A DNA stretch of 15,479 nt from Tritrichomonas foetus (lineage: Eukaryota > Parabasalia > Tritrichomonadida > Tritrichomonadidae), in NCBI GenBank assembly GCA_001839685.1, contig MLAK01001340.1, positions 4,261 through 19,739 on the forward strand, in the 5' to 3' direction. The notes below the pieces were generated by a model. The model was not told where the DNA came from, did not search any database, and saw only the letters and a list, made by a program, of their open reading frames with translations. The translations under genes and the position numbers were made by a program. Shown piece by piece: positions 1 through 6,837 of the stretch (positions are counted from its first letter, which is position 1; each line of letters starts with the position of its first letter).

Positions 1-224
1 TCAACATTCAGAAACAACTCAACATTCAGAAACAACTCAACATTCAGAAACAACTCAACATTCAGAAACAACTCAACATTCAGAAACAACTCAACATTCA
101 GAAACAACTCAACATTCAGAAACAACTCAACATTCAGAAACAACTCAACATTCAGAAACAACTCAACATTCAGTCGTGACTCAACATTCAGTCGTGACTC
201 AACATTCAGTCGTGACTCAACATT
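1..224 (+). repeat. 18-bp tandem repeat array with two sequence blocks
   Basis: Nine perfect copies of TCAACATTCAGAAACAAC fill 1-162. Three perfect copies of a variant ending CAGTCGTGAC fill 163-216, followed by a half copy to 224. The array begins at the window edge, so its true length is unknown. The 18-base period keeps reading frame. Read from base 2 it encodes QHSETT repeats, then QHSVVT repeats, then QHWK and a TGA at 230-232. It could therefore be the C-terminal tail of a protein whose gene lies to the left, or a non-coding minisatellite. Another frame through the array is also open, so coding status cannot be decided here. The abrupt switch between two perfectly homogeneous variants points to recent unequal exchange or slippage. 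Confidence 0.95.
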
Positions 225-232
225 GGAAATGA
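2..232 (+). CDS. Possible 3' end of a repeat-tailed protein running in from the left (hypothetical)
   Basis: The frame starting at base 2 is open through the whole tandem array and stops at TGA 230-232. It would give a Thr/Ser/His/Gln-rich six-residue repeat tail with no membrane segment. Trichomonad surface and cell-wall-like proteins often carry such low-complexity tails, but nothing outside the repeat is visible, so no family can be named. Against it, frame 1 is also open across the array (STFRNN repeats) and runs on to about 260. Non-coding minisatellite DNA is a fair alternative. Confidence 0.3.
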   Translation, partial: QHSETTQHSETTQHSETTQHSETTQHSETTQHSETTQHSETTQHSETTQHSETTQHSVVTQHSVVTQHSVVTQHWK

Positions 233-811
233 ACATTATGTTTGTACTATATCATAATTAAAGTCGATGATTATTCGATTATGAAAGTCCCAACAGTCTT
301 AATTCATTTGAAAAATATATGTTACCTCCGTTCATTAATGTTGATAATTAAGGAATTAACCATGATTTCATCGAAAATCAAATAAAATTACTTATTTTGA
401 AATATCTTATCATATGTTTTTGTTTATGTTTCTTTTTATTTTATCTTAGTAAGGTACAAGCATACAGTTTTTCTAATAAACGACAGAATGTTTCATCACA
501 ACCGAATGTTAATTCATTTCTTAATGTGAAAGTTATACTACAAATATATGTACGGGGGGTTTGGGGGGCTCCGCCCCCCAAAATTTATGAACTTTTCCTT
601 ATGGTAGTAATTTGCAGACATTACGGTAAGTTATGGCTGTAAACTGAGATTTGATAGTATCTAAAAAGGTTATCAACCCAAGAAATATAATATATGATAC
701 CGACATTACCAGAGTTTTCCGTATAATGATGGATTAATTAATTTTCTTTGAAACTATTTTTTATTTTAAGAAATATTTCTATGTTGGTGAACTTTTTCTA
801 ATAGATTTTCN
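225..811 (+). pseudogene. Gene-poor stretch with plus-strand coding-like fragments
   Basis: No intact gene is seen. Frame 1 from about 289 to 550 reads as plausible protein (for example NSLNSFEKYMLPPF near 292-333) with one TAA at about 349, and continues through 397-552 without an ATG. Frame 2 from 233 to 385 is also open. From about 656 another frame reads coding-like with two stops. A GC palindrome interrupts the area at 560-582. I take this as decayed coding DNA, but the stretch is AT-rich and the case rests on amino-acid texture only. No family was recognised. Confidence 0.3.
560..582. repeat. Perfect GC-rich palindrome (hairpin)
   Basis: TTTGGGGGGC (560-569) and GCCCCCCAAA (573-582) are perfect reverse complements around a 3-base TCC loop. 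Another run of six Gs lies just upstream at 554-559. The 10-bp stem is far more GC-rich than its surroundings, which makes it a striking compositional outlier. Whether it is a mobile GC cluster, a structural signal or a repeat shared across the genome cannot be told from one copy. Confidence 0.9.
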
Positions 812-1710
812 AAGATTTCTCAATTGGAAACTCTGGACAATCAAAAATTATCTTGATCAATAATATTTTTAAGTTATTTAACCAATAATATTGATTTACA
901 AGACATATTCCCGGAGTTTGAGGCGAGAATGAAATCTAAAATTCCAGTGCTTCAACTCCTCATTATTGAGAAATTGATGTATCTTTACACAATTAATTCA
1001 ATATTTTACATAAAAATTATAAAGAAAACTGAAATATAGCTTTATCTCGAATCCCTAATCAAAATATCTTTTCCTGATGGCGAAAATAAACATTTAGAAT
1101 ATTTAAAGATAGTGTTCCAATTGAGAAGGTGAAACCCCCCACAATGGGCAGCAAAAGACATCGGAAGTTCATTTTGTGAAAGGTTTTTCACTTTTTTGAG
1201 AAATCTTGAAGTCATATTTCATGCTTTTGATGATAATTAAAACAAATAGACGAATATGAGCCAATCCGCAGAGCAGTTTCACAATTATATCTTCAGGAAC
1301 AAATTTTATAATTTCAATCGATTTGCGAATAATATATATAAATGACATAATAATAATAACAGGTATCACTAAAGAAATCTGGTTACAAAATGTAACGGTT
1401 TGATTTTGAGCAGATGCGCCAATAATAGTGTTTTTCGATTTGTTCGTGCGCTAAGCTATCCGCTTGTATACATCTAACAAGAACGTATAATCAATAATAA
1501 TAATAAAAATCGAAGAAATTAAAATATTTTTGTGAATTATGTTGGATTCGTTAAACATGCTAGACTTGTGATATTTTGTGTGAAGTGTGTAACAAAATAC
1601 GATAGCATCCAAAAAACAACAAAATAGACTCCCATTAGTATGAACGATATTATTTTGAAAGTTCAGAGAAATTTGTTGTAATATCCTAAACTTATCTATC
1701 ATTCATATAT
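812..1710 (+). pseudogene. Heavily decayed protein-coding gene of unknown family
   Basis: Frame 2 reads as convincing protein in long blocks separated by stops: TGA 854-856, TAG 1037-1039, TGA 1130-1132 and TAA 1238-1240. Examples are DLQDIFPEFEARMKSKIPVL near 897-956, YLESLIKISFPDGENKHLEY near 1043-1102 and NPPQWAAKDIGSSFCERFF near 1133-1189. A shift to frame 1 then continues as KQIDEYEPIRRAVSQLYLQE at about 1240-1299. Frame 2 resumes as coding-like blocks to about 1700. No start codon or promoter is clear. The pattern is that of an old pseudogene of at least 290 codons. I do not recognise the family; the composition suits a helical intracellular protein. Confidence 0.5.
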
Positions 1711-1785
1711 AAATAATACCGAATCGATTTCCATTTCTCAAGCTTGAATTTCAATTTGCATACAAGGAATAAATCACCGTAAAAT

Positions 1786-1950
1786 ATGATTAGAAAATGT
1801 ATGTTAATTATTCATGAATGTTCAAACATCAATGTTAGCTCGTATTTCAGAAATATAATCAAAAAATCAAAATTCAAAATACTATGTTTTATGAGAAATG
1901 GATCGTATGATACTATTTATAACTGTAGATGTTGTTTAATATTAAATTAA
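1786..1950 (+). CDS. Small ORF, hypothetical (54 codons)
   Basis: An ATG at 1786 opens 54 codons to TAA 1948-1950. The product is basic and Cys/Ile/Asn-rich (MIRKCMLIIHECSNINVSSY at its start). No TCA-type initiator lies in the expected 10-25 bases upstream and no domain is recognised. Given the relics on both sides, it may be another fragment of decayed coding DNA rather than a gene. Confidence 0.15.
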   Translation: MIRKCMLIIHECSNINVSSYFRNIIKKSKFKILCFMRNGSYDTIYNCRCCLILN

Positions 1951-1985
1951 AGGCTTACACTGAGAGTTATATCAAAATCGATAAT

Positions 1986-2073
1986 ATGGTTCGATATGAT
2001 CAACAAAGACCAAGAACAACAGCGCAGCACCAGGAAGAACAAACAAACCTATTGGCAAATAAACCAGTATAAA
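1986..2073 (+). other. Short Gln/Arg-rich coding-like island
   Basis: A stretch less AT-rich than its surroundings. An ATG at 1986 opens 28 codons (with residues QQRPRTTAQHQEEQ) to a TAA at 2070-2072. An ATG in another frame at 1996 gives 26 codons. There is no initiator in place and no recognised family. It may be a tiny gene or a relic. Confidence 0.15.
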
Positions 2074-2079
2074 TAATAA

Positions 2080-2328
2080 ATCTTAAATTTACATTATTAT
2101 AAGATTGATCATTTTACTTATGATGATAAAATATGGATTGTTATATCTTTGTCTATTTCCCTCTTGTCAGAAGTCATCTGTGACAATGATATACAAATAA
2201 ATGTGATTCTGAATTCCGAGTATTTAGATAAATATACCTCTAAACTGATTTTAAAAAGTGATGCATAAGTGTATCACGTGAATAACCCATTTTTATTGCT
2301 AAATTTAGCTCTAAATATCATTACCTAA
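2080..2328 (+). pseudogene. Coding-like relic with one internal stop
   Basis: One frame is open from 2080 to TAA 2266-2268 (62 codons), then continues in the same frame to TAA 2326-2328. It reads as plausible protein, for example EVICDNDIQINVILNSEYLD followed by KYTSKLILKSD, with VYHVNNPFLLLNLALNIIT after the stop. There is no ATG near its beginning and no initiator. The texture recalls the short folded N-terminal modules of trichomonad multigene families, but I cannot name one with confidence. Confidence 0.35.
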
Positions 2329-2370
2329 CAAAATTATAATTGGCAAAAACATGGTTACACTTTTGAGACG

Positions 2371-2405
2371 TTATAAAAAGAGCAAAGTTGGCAACCTTTC
2401 TGGCC
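2371..2405 (+). repeat. Left inverted-repeat arm
   Basis: TTATAAAAAGAGCAAAG followed by TT and the 16-mer GGCAACCTTTCTGGCC. It matches the complement of 3358-3398 imperfectly outside the 16-mer. Confidence 0.75.
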
Positions 2406-2679
2406 CAATATATTTACAAAATGCTGTAATGGCGTTTGATTAATATTCAAAAATAATTGGGTTAAAGATATAAAGGTATTCAAAAAGTAAAGATAATAAG
2501 AATTTTTATTCAAAAATTGAATACAAAAGACGATGGATTGAATATTTGAGAATATAGATAGATGAACTTTAAATTATATAAAAAAATAGGAAAGAATCAT
2601 GAAAAAGAAAGAATTAAAATCTGCTTGAGCAAATTAAAATGAAAAAATGTAAATTTTCCTTTTGAATTAATCTCTAAAA

Positions 2680-2800
2680 CGCATTTTATTTCCAAATTAA
2701 TTCATTGATTAATCTGTTAATTGCTTAATTACTCTGCTAATTCTTTCATTCCTTTGTTGATTATTAAATTACTTCGTTAATTCATTCATCGCATTGTTAT
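2680..2800. repeat. Degenerate ATT/TTAATT-rich repeat
   Basis: Loosely repeated units of the form TTAATT-CATTGATT, TTAATTACTCTGCTAATT and CTTCGTTAATTCATTCAT recur every 15-30 bases inside the inverted-repeat-bounded segment. They are too diverged to fix a unit length by eye. Confidence 0.4.
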
Positions 2801-3357
2801 ATCTTTTATTACACTGTAAATTGTTAAAGATAACAAAGAAATGAACAAATGAACAAACTGTTGAAACAGAAAACCAAGTATTGAAGTAATCAGCAAAATA
2901 ATCAAAGTAATTCAACCGCATCCCGATTGCGATCGCCAAGAGATATGTAATATTATGATAACCATTTCCTCTATAATGATGCGGAGTCATAAATGATAAT
3001 ATTACATATAAATACTCCACCAATCTCATGGAAGAACTTCGAGTGATCAATTTCATAAGATTTTTTGATATGTTTCATTCTGTGTTTAGCTAGTTTGTTT
3101 GGTAAGGTAAGATGATAGCTATATCAAATAATATAGATGAATGATTACTCTTGGAAAAATTTTATATATTTAATAATATTTTTCATCACCTGGGTTTTTG
3201 TTTGTCTTGAGATCTTGAACTTTATGCTACTATTTTGGAATAATATTTCCAGGCCTTTTGGTTGAAGGCATCAGCATATTTCATAAAGCAATTTCGCATA
3301 GAGTCCGTGATTTCGAATGATAAACAAATCTATACATCATTATTTAAGATCATATTT

Positions 3358-3398
3358 GGCCAGAAAGGTTGCCATAATGGTAACTTGCTTTTTTATAA
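3358..3398 (-). repeat. Right inverted-repeat arm
   Basis: GGCCAGAAAGGTTGCC, then CATAATGGTAACTTGCTTTTTTATAA-like flanking sequence. It is the reverse complement of the left arm, with about 6 extra bases between the 16-mer and the TATAAAAA part. Confidence 0.75.
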
Positions 3399-3960
3399 TT
3401 TTTGTACATTTTCATAAGTTTTGTTGATAACTCCCATTTTACCAAAAGCTACCTTAATCAAAATATACTCTTTGTTATTCAAAATCGTAAATATGTAAAG
3501 ACTCAGTGAGATTTAATAAGCTCTTCATGACATAAAGTTTATTCATCTTCAAGTTTTGATCATTTCATCATTTAAGCACAAACCCTAATGAAAGTAGGAT
3601 TTGATCTGATTTTGTGGATGCAAATCTCTTTTAATGTGTGAAATTCATCCGAATCCATTTCTTAAGAATAATATTATCGTACTATACAAAATAATTTACG
3701 CCATTCATTTTTCTTTTCATAAGAAATATGTTTTTCTAAAAATTTGTAGACCCAATATTAGTTTAATTAAAGGACCATACTAACTAATAACATTGTAAAT
3801 TAATATTACTAAAAGCTAAGGGAAAAGAGAAAGTTTGAAGTAACCAATGCGAACCAATCTGAAAATGATTTTTAGATAAAACTTTTTCTATTTTTATATA
3901 GTTAGATGAAGGGCCATATATACATTGAATTTCTCGAAGGCTAATAATAGGTGAAATTGA
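3399..3960. other. AT-rich intergenic stretch upstream of the PDI-like gene
   Basis: No gene, RNA gene or repeat can be supported here on either strand. It separates the right inverted-repeat arm from the promoter at 3961 and is typical AT-rich spacer. Confidence 0.5.
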
Positions 3961-3970
3961 TCATTCTTTT
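3961..3970 (+). promoter_or_regulatory. Initiator (Inr) core promoter of the PDI-like gene
   Basis: TCATTCTTTT matches the trichomonad initiator pattern TCA followed by pyrimidine/W bases. Transcription would start at the A (3963). This gives a 5' UTR of about 22 bases before the ATG at 3985, as expected for Trichomonas genes. Confidence 0.75.
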
Positions 3971-3984
3971 ATCAGAGGAAACAA

Positions 3985-5406
3985 ATGGCTTCCTTTCTCT
4001 TCCTTTCGATATTCGCATCAATTTTTAATCGAGCAGCAATGGCAAACTCTAAAAGTTTTCAAAATTTAATCACGAAAACGCCTTTTTCTCTTGTTCTCTT
4101 CCAGACAAATAAATGTGGAGCCTGCAAAAGGATTCTTTCAATTCTCGACCAAATAACTGACAAATATGCTGACTACATTACAATGATGATGATTGACACA
4201 GAAATTTCAAAAGATATCGCTTCAAAATATTCTGTGACGGAAATTCCCTCCATCGGCGTTTTCGGTGCTGGTAAGTTTATCAGATATTACAAAGGTGCGT
4301 GGACAGAGAGATCTATTTGTGAATTTTGCGATTCTCTCCTCTCTCAGAAAGTCGATTATATTAATGATATTTTTGATTTCTATAATTTTCAGAAAACCAA
4401 GCTTCCAGCCAATCTCATCATTGCTGACCAAGAAAAAACAGAATTAGGAAACTCATTACTTCGTAGTTTTGCAGGAATATTAAGTGTCGGCGTGCTCAAG
4501 AACAAAACGCTTGCATCAATTCTTGGATTTGATGTTGCTCAAATTTCAAGGCCATCTGACGGTTTTATTCAAAATGTGGGAAATCTCGATTTTTCATTTT
4601 TGGAAAGTTTAGCCAATCCTTTACTCACACGAATCGAAAATCAAGAAACTTTTGGTACCAACAGTAACCCTAGCACAACACATTCTTTAGTAGCTTTTAT
4701 CGATGAACGCGATCCACTCCAAATATTCGATATTCAAAATCTCGTCCATAACCTCTCTTCTATCTACGGTGAAAACCTATCATATCAATACTGCGATTTT
4801 TACAGATGCACAACTGTCGCAAGACAGCTTGGAATCGTCAATTACGGAAATCCACTATTCGTTTTGAGCTCCAAGACTGAAGCCAAACAGGGACTTCACC
4901 TCTACGCTGATCCATCACCAACCTCAGATGAGATGAGAGGCTGGCTGGACGAGCATGTTCTTGGAATTAAGCCAACCTCATCAAAATTGATTCCCGAGTT
5001 GATGGCGAGAAATTTCATGCGTGTAGCCCTCGATCCAAACATCGACGTCATTTTACTAATCACGATTCCAGGAATGCATAAGGCGAAAGAAGGACAAGAG
5101 AACTTTTTGAATCTCATTGAAATTTTCAGACCATTCAAAAAGATTCAATTCTNTGAATTCAATCCAAAAGCCCAACAAGTACCTGGTCTTCAAATTCCAA
5201 AATCTGACAAACCAACAATCTCTGTTTGGCCATCAGGTGGCGCTTCAAGTGGTGCCTCCTTCCCAGCAACAGGAATGCCGTTTACAGCGCTCGTGGAAAA
5301 CGTGATGAAGTTCGTTAAGACGAAAATATCGCCGGCCCACATCAGGGACATTGCTGCAAAAGCTGAGGCTCTCCAAAATGATATAGAAGCAGCAAGGAAG
5401 AAATGA
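3985..5406 (+). CDS. Protein disulfide isomerase-like protein with one active and one cysteine-less thioredoxin domain
   Basis: A 473-residue protein of secretory-pathway PDI size. Residues 1-20 form a hydrophobic signal peptide with an AMA end. The first thioredoxin domain (about 22-120) has the redox motif CGAC at residues 44-47 and the cis-proline segment EIPSIGVF at 86-93. Two divergent thioredoxin-like middle domains follow (b and b' equivalents, up to about 345). The last domain (about 345-460) keeps the shape of a PDI a' domain, including KPTISVWPSGG near 408-418. Where CGHC would stand it reads PGMHKAK (362-368), so no cysteines remain. No KDEL-type ER retention signal is present; the protein ends EAARKK. 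The start is supported by the initiator 22 bases upstream. One undetermined base (5153) gives an X. Oxidative folding in the ER is the family role; retention by another route is inference. Confidence 0.85.
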   Translation: MASFLFLSIFASIFNRAAMANSKSFQNLITKTPFSLVLFQTNKCGACKRILSILDQITDKYADYITMMMIDTEISKDIASKYSVTEIPSIGVFGAGKFIRYYKGAWTERSICEFCDSLLSQKVDYINDIFDFYNFQKTKLPANLIIADQEKTELGNSLLRSFAGILSVGVLKNKTLASILGFDVAQISRPSDGFIQNVGNLDFSFLESLANPLLTRIENQETFGTNSNPSTTHSLVAFIDERDPLQIFDIQNLVHNLSSIYGENLSYQYCDFYRCTTVARQLGIVNYGNPLFVLSSKTEAKQGLHLYADPSPTSDEMRGWLDEHVLGIKPTSSKLIPELMARNFMRVALDPNIDVILLITIPGMHKAKEGQENFLNLIEIFRPFKKIQFXEFNPKAQQVPGLQIPKSDKPTISVWPSGGASSGASFPATGMPFTALVENVMKFVKTKISPAHIRDIAAKAEALQNDIEAARKK

Positions 5407-5428
5407 TTTGTATTATTCATCTGTGTGA

Positions 5429-5434
5429 AATAAA
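5429..5434 (+). terminator. Poly(A) signal of the PDI-like gene
   Basis: AATAAA lies 22 bases after the TGA stop and contains the trichomonad UAAA signal. A T-rich tract follows at 5437-5444. Confidence 0.55.
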
Positions 5435-5490
5435 ACTCTTTTTTGGATAAATGTAAAGTATGGTATAAGGTAGAGTAAAGATTTACTTTA

Positions 5491-5541
5491 TTTCATTGTT
5501 GTTTATATTTCATTGTTGTTTATATTTCATTGTTGTTTATA
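5491..5541. repeat. Three perfect 17-bp tandem repeats
   Basis: TTTCATTGTTGTTTATA occurs three times without a mismatch (5491-5507, 5508-5524, 5525-5541), 84 bases past the PDI-like stop codon. The 17-base period does not preserve reading frame, so this is a non-coding minisatellite. Confidence 0.95.
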
Positions 5542-5593
5542 AGAGAGTATATAGTCGCATTATAGATGGTGCTGAAATTGTTGTGGAGTTTTA

Positions 5594-5912
5594 TTAAAAA
5601 CATGAAGGATTTATGATAGAATGGATGAGAAGAGTGATGGTAAAGATGAGTGATAGAATGAATGATAAAAGTGATGAGTTGGAATAATAAAGAGGTGAAA
5701 ATAAAGGAATTGACGAACAAAAACAAATTCTAAGTAGTGATGATATTGATGATGATGATGTTCGTTGTGTTATTAATGATTTAATTTTTAATGAGGATAT
5801 ATTAAAAGATAACATTCATGATAATGTGAAAAATATATATCCGTTTCCGATATTGTCATATCATAATAATAATGTTCAGAAAAGAGGCAATTTCATTGAT
5901 GATTCAATTTGA
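5594..5912 (+). pseudogene. Asp/Asn-rich decayed coding region
   Basis: Stop-free from 5691 to TGA 5910-5912 (73 codons) with no ATG. It includes GIDEQKQILSSDDIDDDDV and YPFPILSYHNNNVQKRGNF. Upstream, two diverged copies of a DRM(D/N)-(E/D)KSD-type block (about 5613-5648 and 5651-5684) sit in different frames, and two stops (TAATAA, 5685-5690) precede the open block. This reads as a frame-broken relic of an acidic low-complexity protein. A GAT-rich microsatellite at 5738-5762 is part of it. Family unknown. Confidence 0.35.
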
Positions 5913-5922
5913 TATGAATCAT
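5899..5922. repeat. Short inverted repeat
   Basis: ATGATTCA (5899-5906) and TGAATCAT (5915-5922) form an 8-bp perfect stem with an 8-base loop at the end of the Asp-rich relic. It may be chance or a weak hairpin. Confidence 0.5.
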
Positions 5923-5996
5923 GATGAAAATAACAAGGCACATTTATACCTTTTCCATATATTAGAAAATAAGTGGGGAAAATAAATGATTTATTT

Positions 5997-6618
5997 TTAT
6001 TCATTGATTAAGTTGATTATCATGGGTTCAATTATGTTTCTCAAATTTTGATCATTCACCTTTGAAATACATTGTGTTGCTTGATCAAATAATTGTTTCC
6101 ATTCTTTCTTCTTATTTTCTTTATCTAATTGTTTTATTCCGGTTTCTTTTATTTCTGTTTCTTGAATTCTTGTTTTTTTGTTCATGTTTTTCTTTTATTC
6201 CTCTTTCTGCTATTTCTCTTTCTATTATTAATCTATATTTTCTTCCTGTCTTACTTTTATTTCAGTTTCATTTATTTCTCTTTCATGAATTTTGGTTTCT
6301 TTTCTTCCTGTTTCTTTTATTTCTCTTACTATTATTTCTCTTTTTGTTATTCCTATTTCTGTTATTCCTCTTTTTTAAAGGAATTCAGCAGTGCTTTGAG
6401 AGACTCATCTAGATTCTTTAAGATCTTGTCTCTTCCGTTTTCTCTAAAACTGCAATTTCAAATTTACCGGTTGAGATAATGTCGAACTTTCCCATCAAAA
6501 TCGTCGTCACAATGTTTATTGAATCAGTCTCTTCAATATTTTGCGGCTTGAAAAGTCTTAAAAGGCTTTTAGACTCTGAAAGAATAGTCTCTCTAACATA
6601 AGCCTTAGTTTTAGTTTA
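5997..6618 (-). pseudogene. Decayed Glu/Lys/Ile-repeat (coiled-coil) protein gene
   Basis: Read on the minus strand, coding-like blocks run in order with frame changes. The first is 6615-6418, containing SESKSLLRLFKPQNIEETDS and ending in a premature TAA. A frame change near 6437 leads to DKILKNLDESLKALLNSFKK (6430-6371). Next comes an Ile/Glu/Lys repeat block (about 6371-6228, units like REIKETGRKE and EREINETEIK) ending TAATAA. Another shift follows at 6224-6182. The last open block, 6185-5997, contains TRIQETEIKETGIKQL and ends near IIEPMIINLINE. This is one gene broken by at least three indels. The repeats predict a charged coiled coil. I do not recognise the family. The pyrimidine-rich plus-strand frames over it are only its mirror image. 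Confidence 0.6.
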
Positions 6619-6621
6619 TAT

Positions 6622-6686
6622 TGGAGTGATTCATTCCACTTTATAGCATGAGCCATGCTGGAAAATGAAACACTCCACTCAAGTGG
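6622..6686. repeat. Long imperfect hairpin with nested palindromes
   Basis: GGAGTGATTCATTCC (6623-6637) is mirrored by GGAAAATGAAACACTCC (6660-6676). Between them AGCATG (6645-6650) and CATGCT (6654-6659) form a 6-bp stem with loop AGC. A further palindrome, CCACTCAAGTGG, lies at 6675-6686. The structure sits at the upstream end of the Glu/Lys relic and could be a foldback element insertion. Confidence 0.65.
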
Positions 6687-6837
6687 AAATATTTATTTTC
6701 TTTTTTATTCTTAATCAAACGTTGATAATATTATTATTAATTTATTTTTCAATTAGAGATTAGTATAAATATTGGTCGCACTTATGCCTAAAATGAATTT
6801 GAAAAACGAAAAGCGTGAACATAAGGATTTTTAGATG

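Larger units (their letters stand above)
2371..3398. mobile_element. Candidate non-autonomous element bounded by inverted repeats
   Basis: GGCAACCTTTCTGGCC at 2390-2405 has a perfect 16-base reverse complement at 3358-3373. The similarity extends outward on both sides: TTATAAAAA and AGCAA at 2371-2385 correspond to the complement of TTGCTTTTTTATAA at 3385-3398, and AATAT lies on the inner side of each arm. The arms face inward and are about 1.03 kb apart. The interior is AT-rich, with no transposase recognised. A minus-strand frame at 2769-3056 has a true ATG (95 codons) but no known domain or initiator. A MITE-like element is the simplest reading. Alternatives are two inverted copies of a regulatory motif or a diverged foldback repeat. 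Confidence 0.45.

Noticed and set aside
1..224. CRISPR array
   Set aside because: The repeats are direct and contiguous with no unique spacers, so it is a minisatellite.
397..642. 81-codon plus-strand frame with a signal-peptide-like start
   Set aside because: It begins at TTG, not ATG, has no initiator and reads straight through the GC palindrome. The hydrophobic start is typical of T-rich DNA.
1451..1702. 83-codon minus-strand frame with ATG
   Set aside because: The plus strand carries the more protein-like reading in line with the flanking relic, and no initiator precedes the minus-strand ATG.
2769..3056. 95-codon minus-strand frame as a real gene
   Set aside because: It has an ATG but no initiator. 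Its downstream part runs into a degenerate low-complexity repeat, no domain is recognised, and it lies inside the candidate element.
5738..5762. GAT microsatellite as a separate feature
   Set aside because: It is short and falls within the Asp-rich coding-like relic, which explains it.
6062..6479. Two overlapping Phe/Leu-rich plus-strand frames of 116 codons
   Set aside because: They are the mirror image of the Glu/Lys/Ile-rich minus-strand relic. The Phe/Leu repeats follow from complementing GAA/AAA codons.
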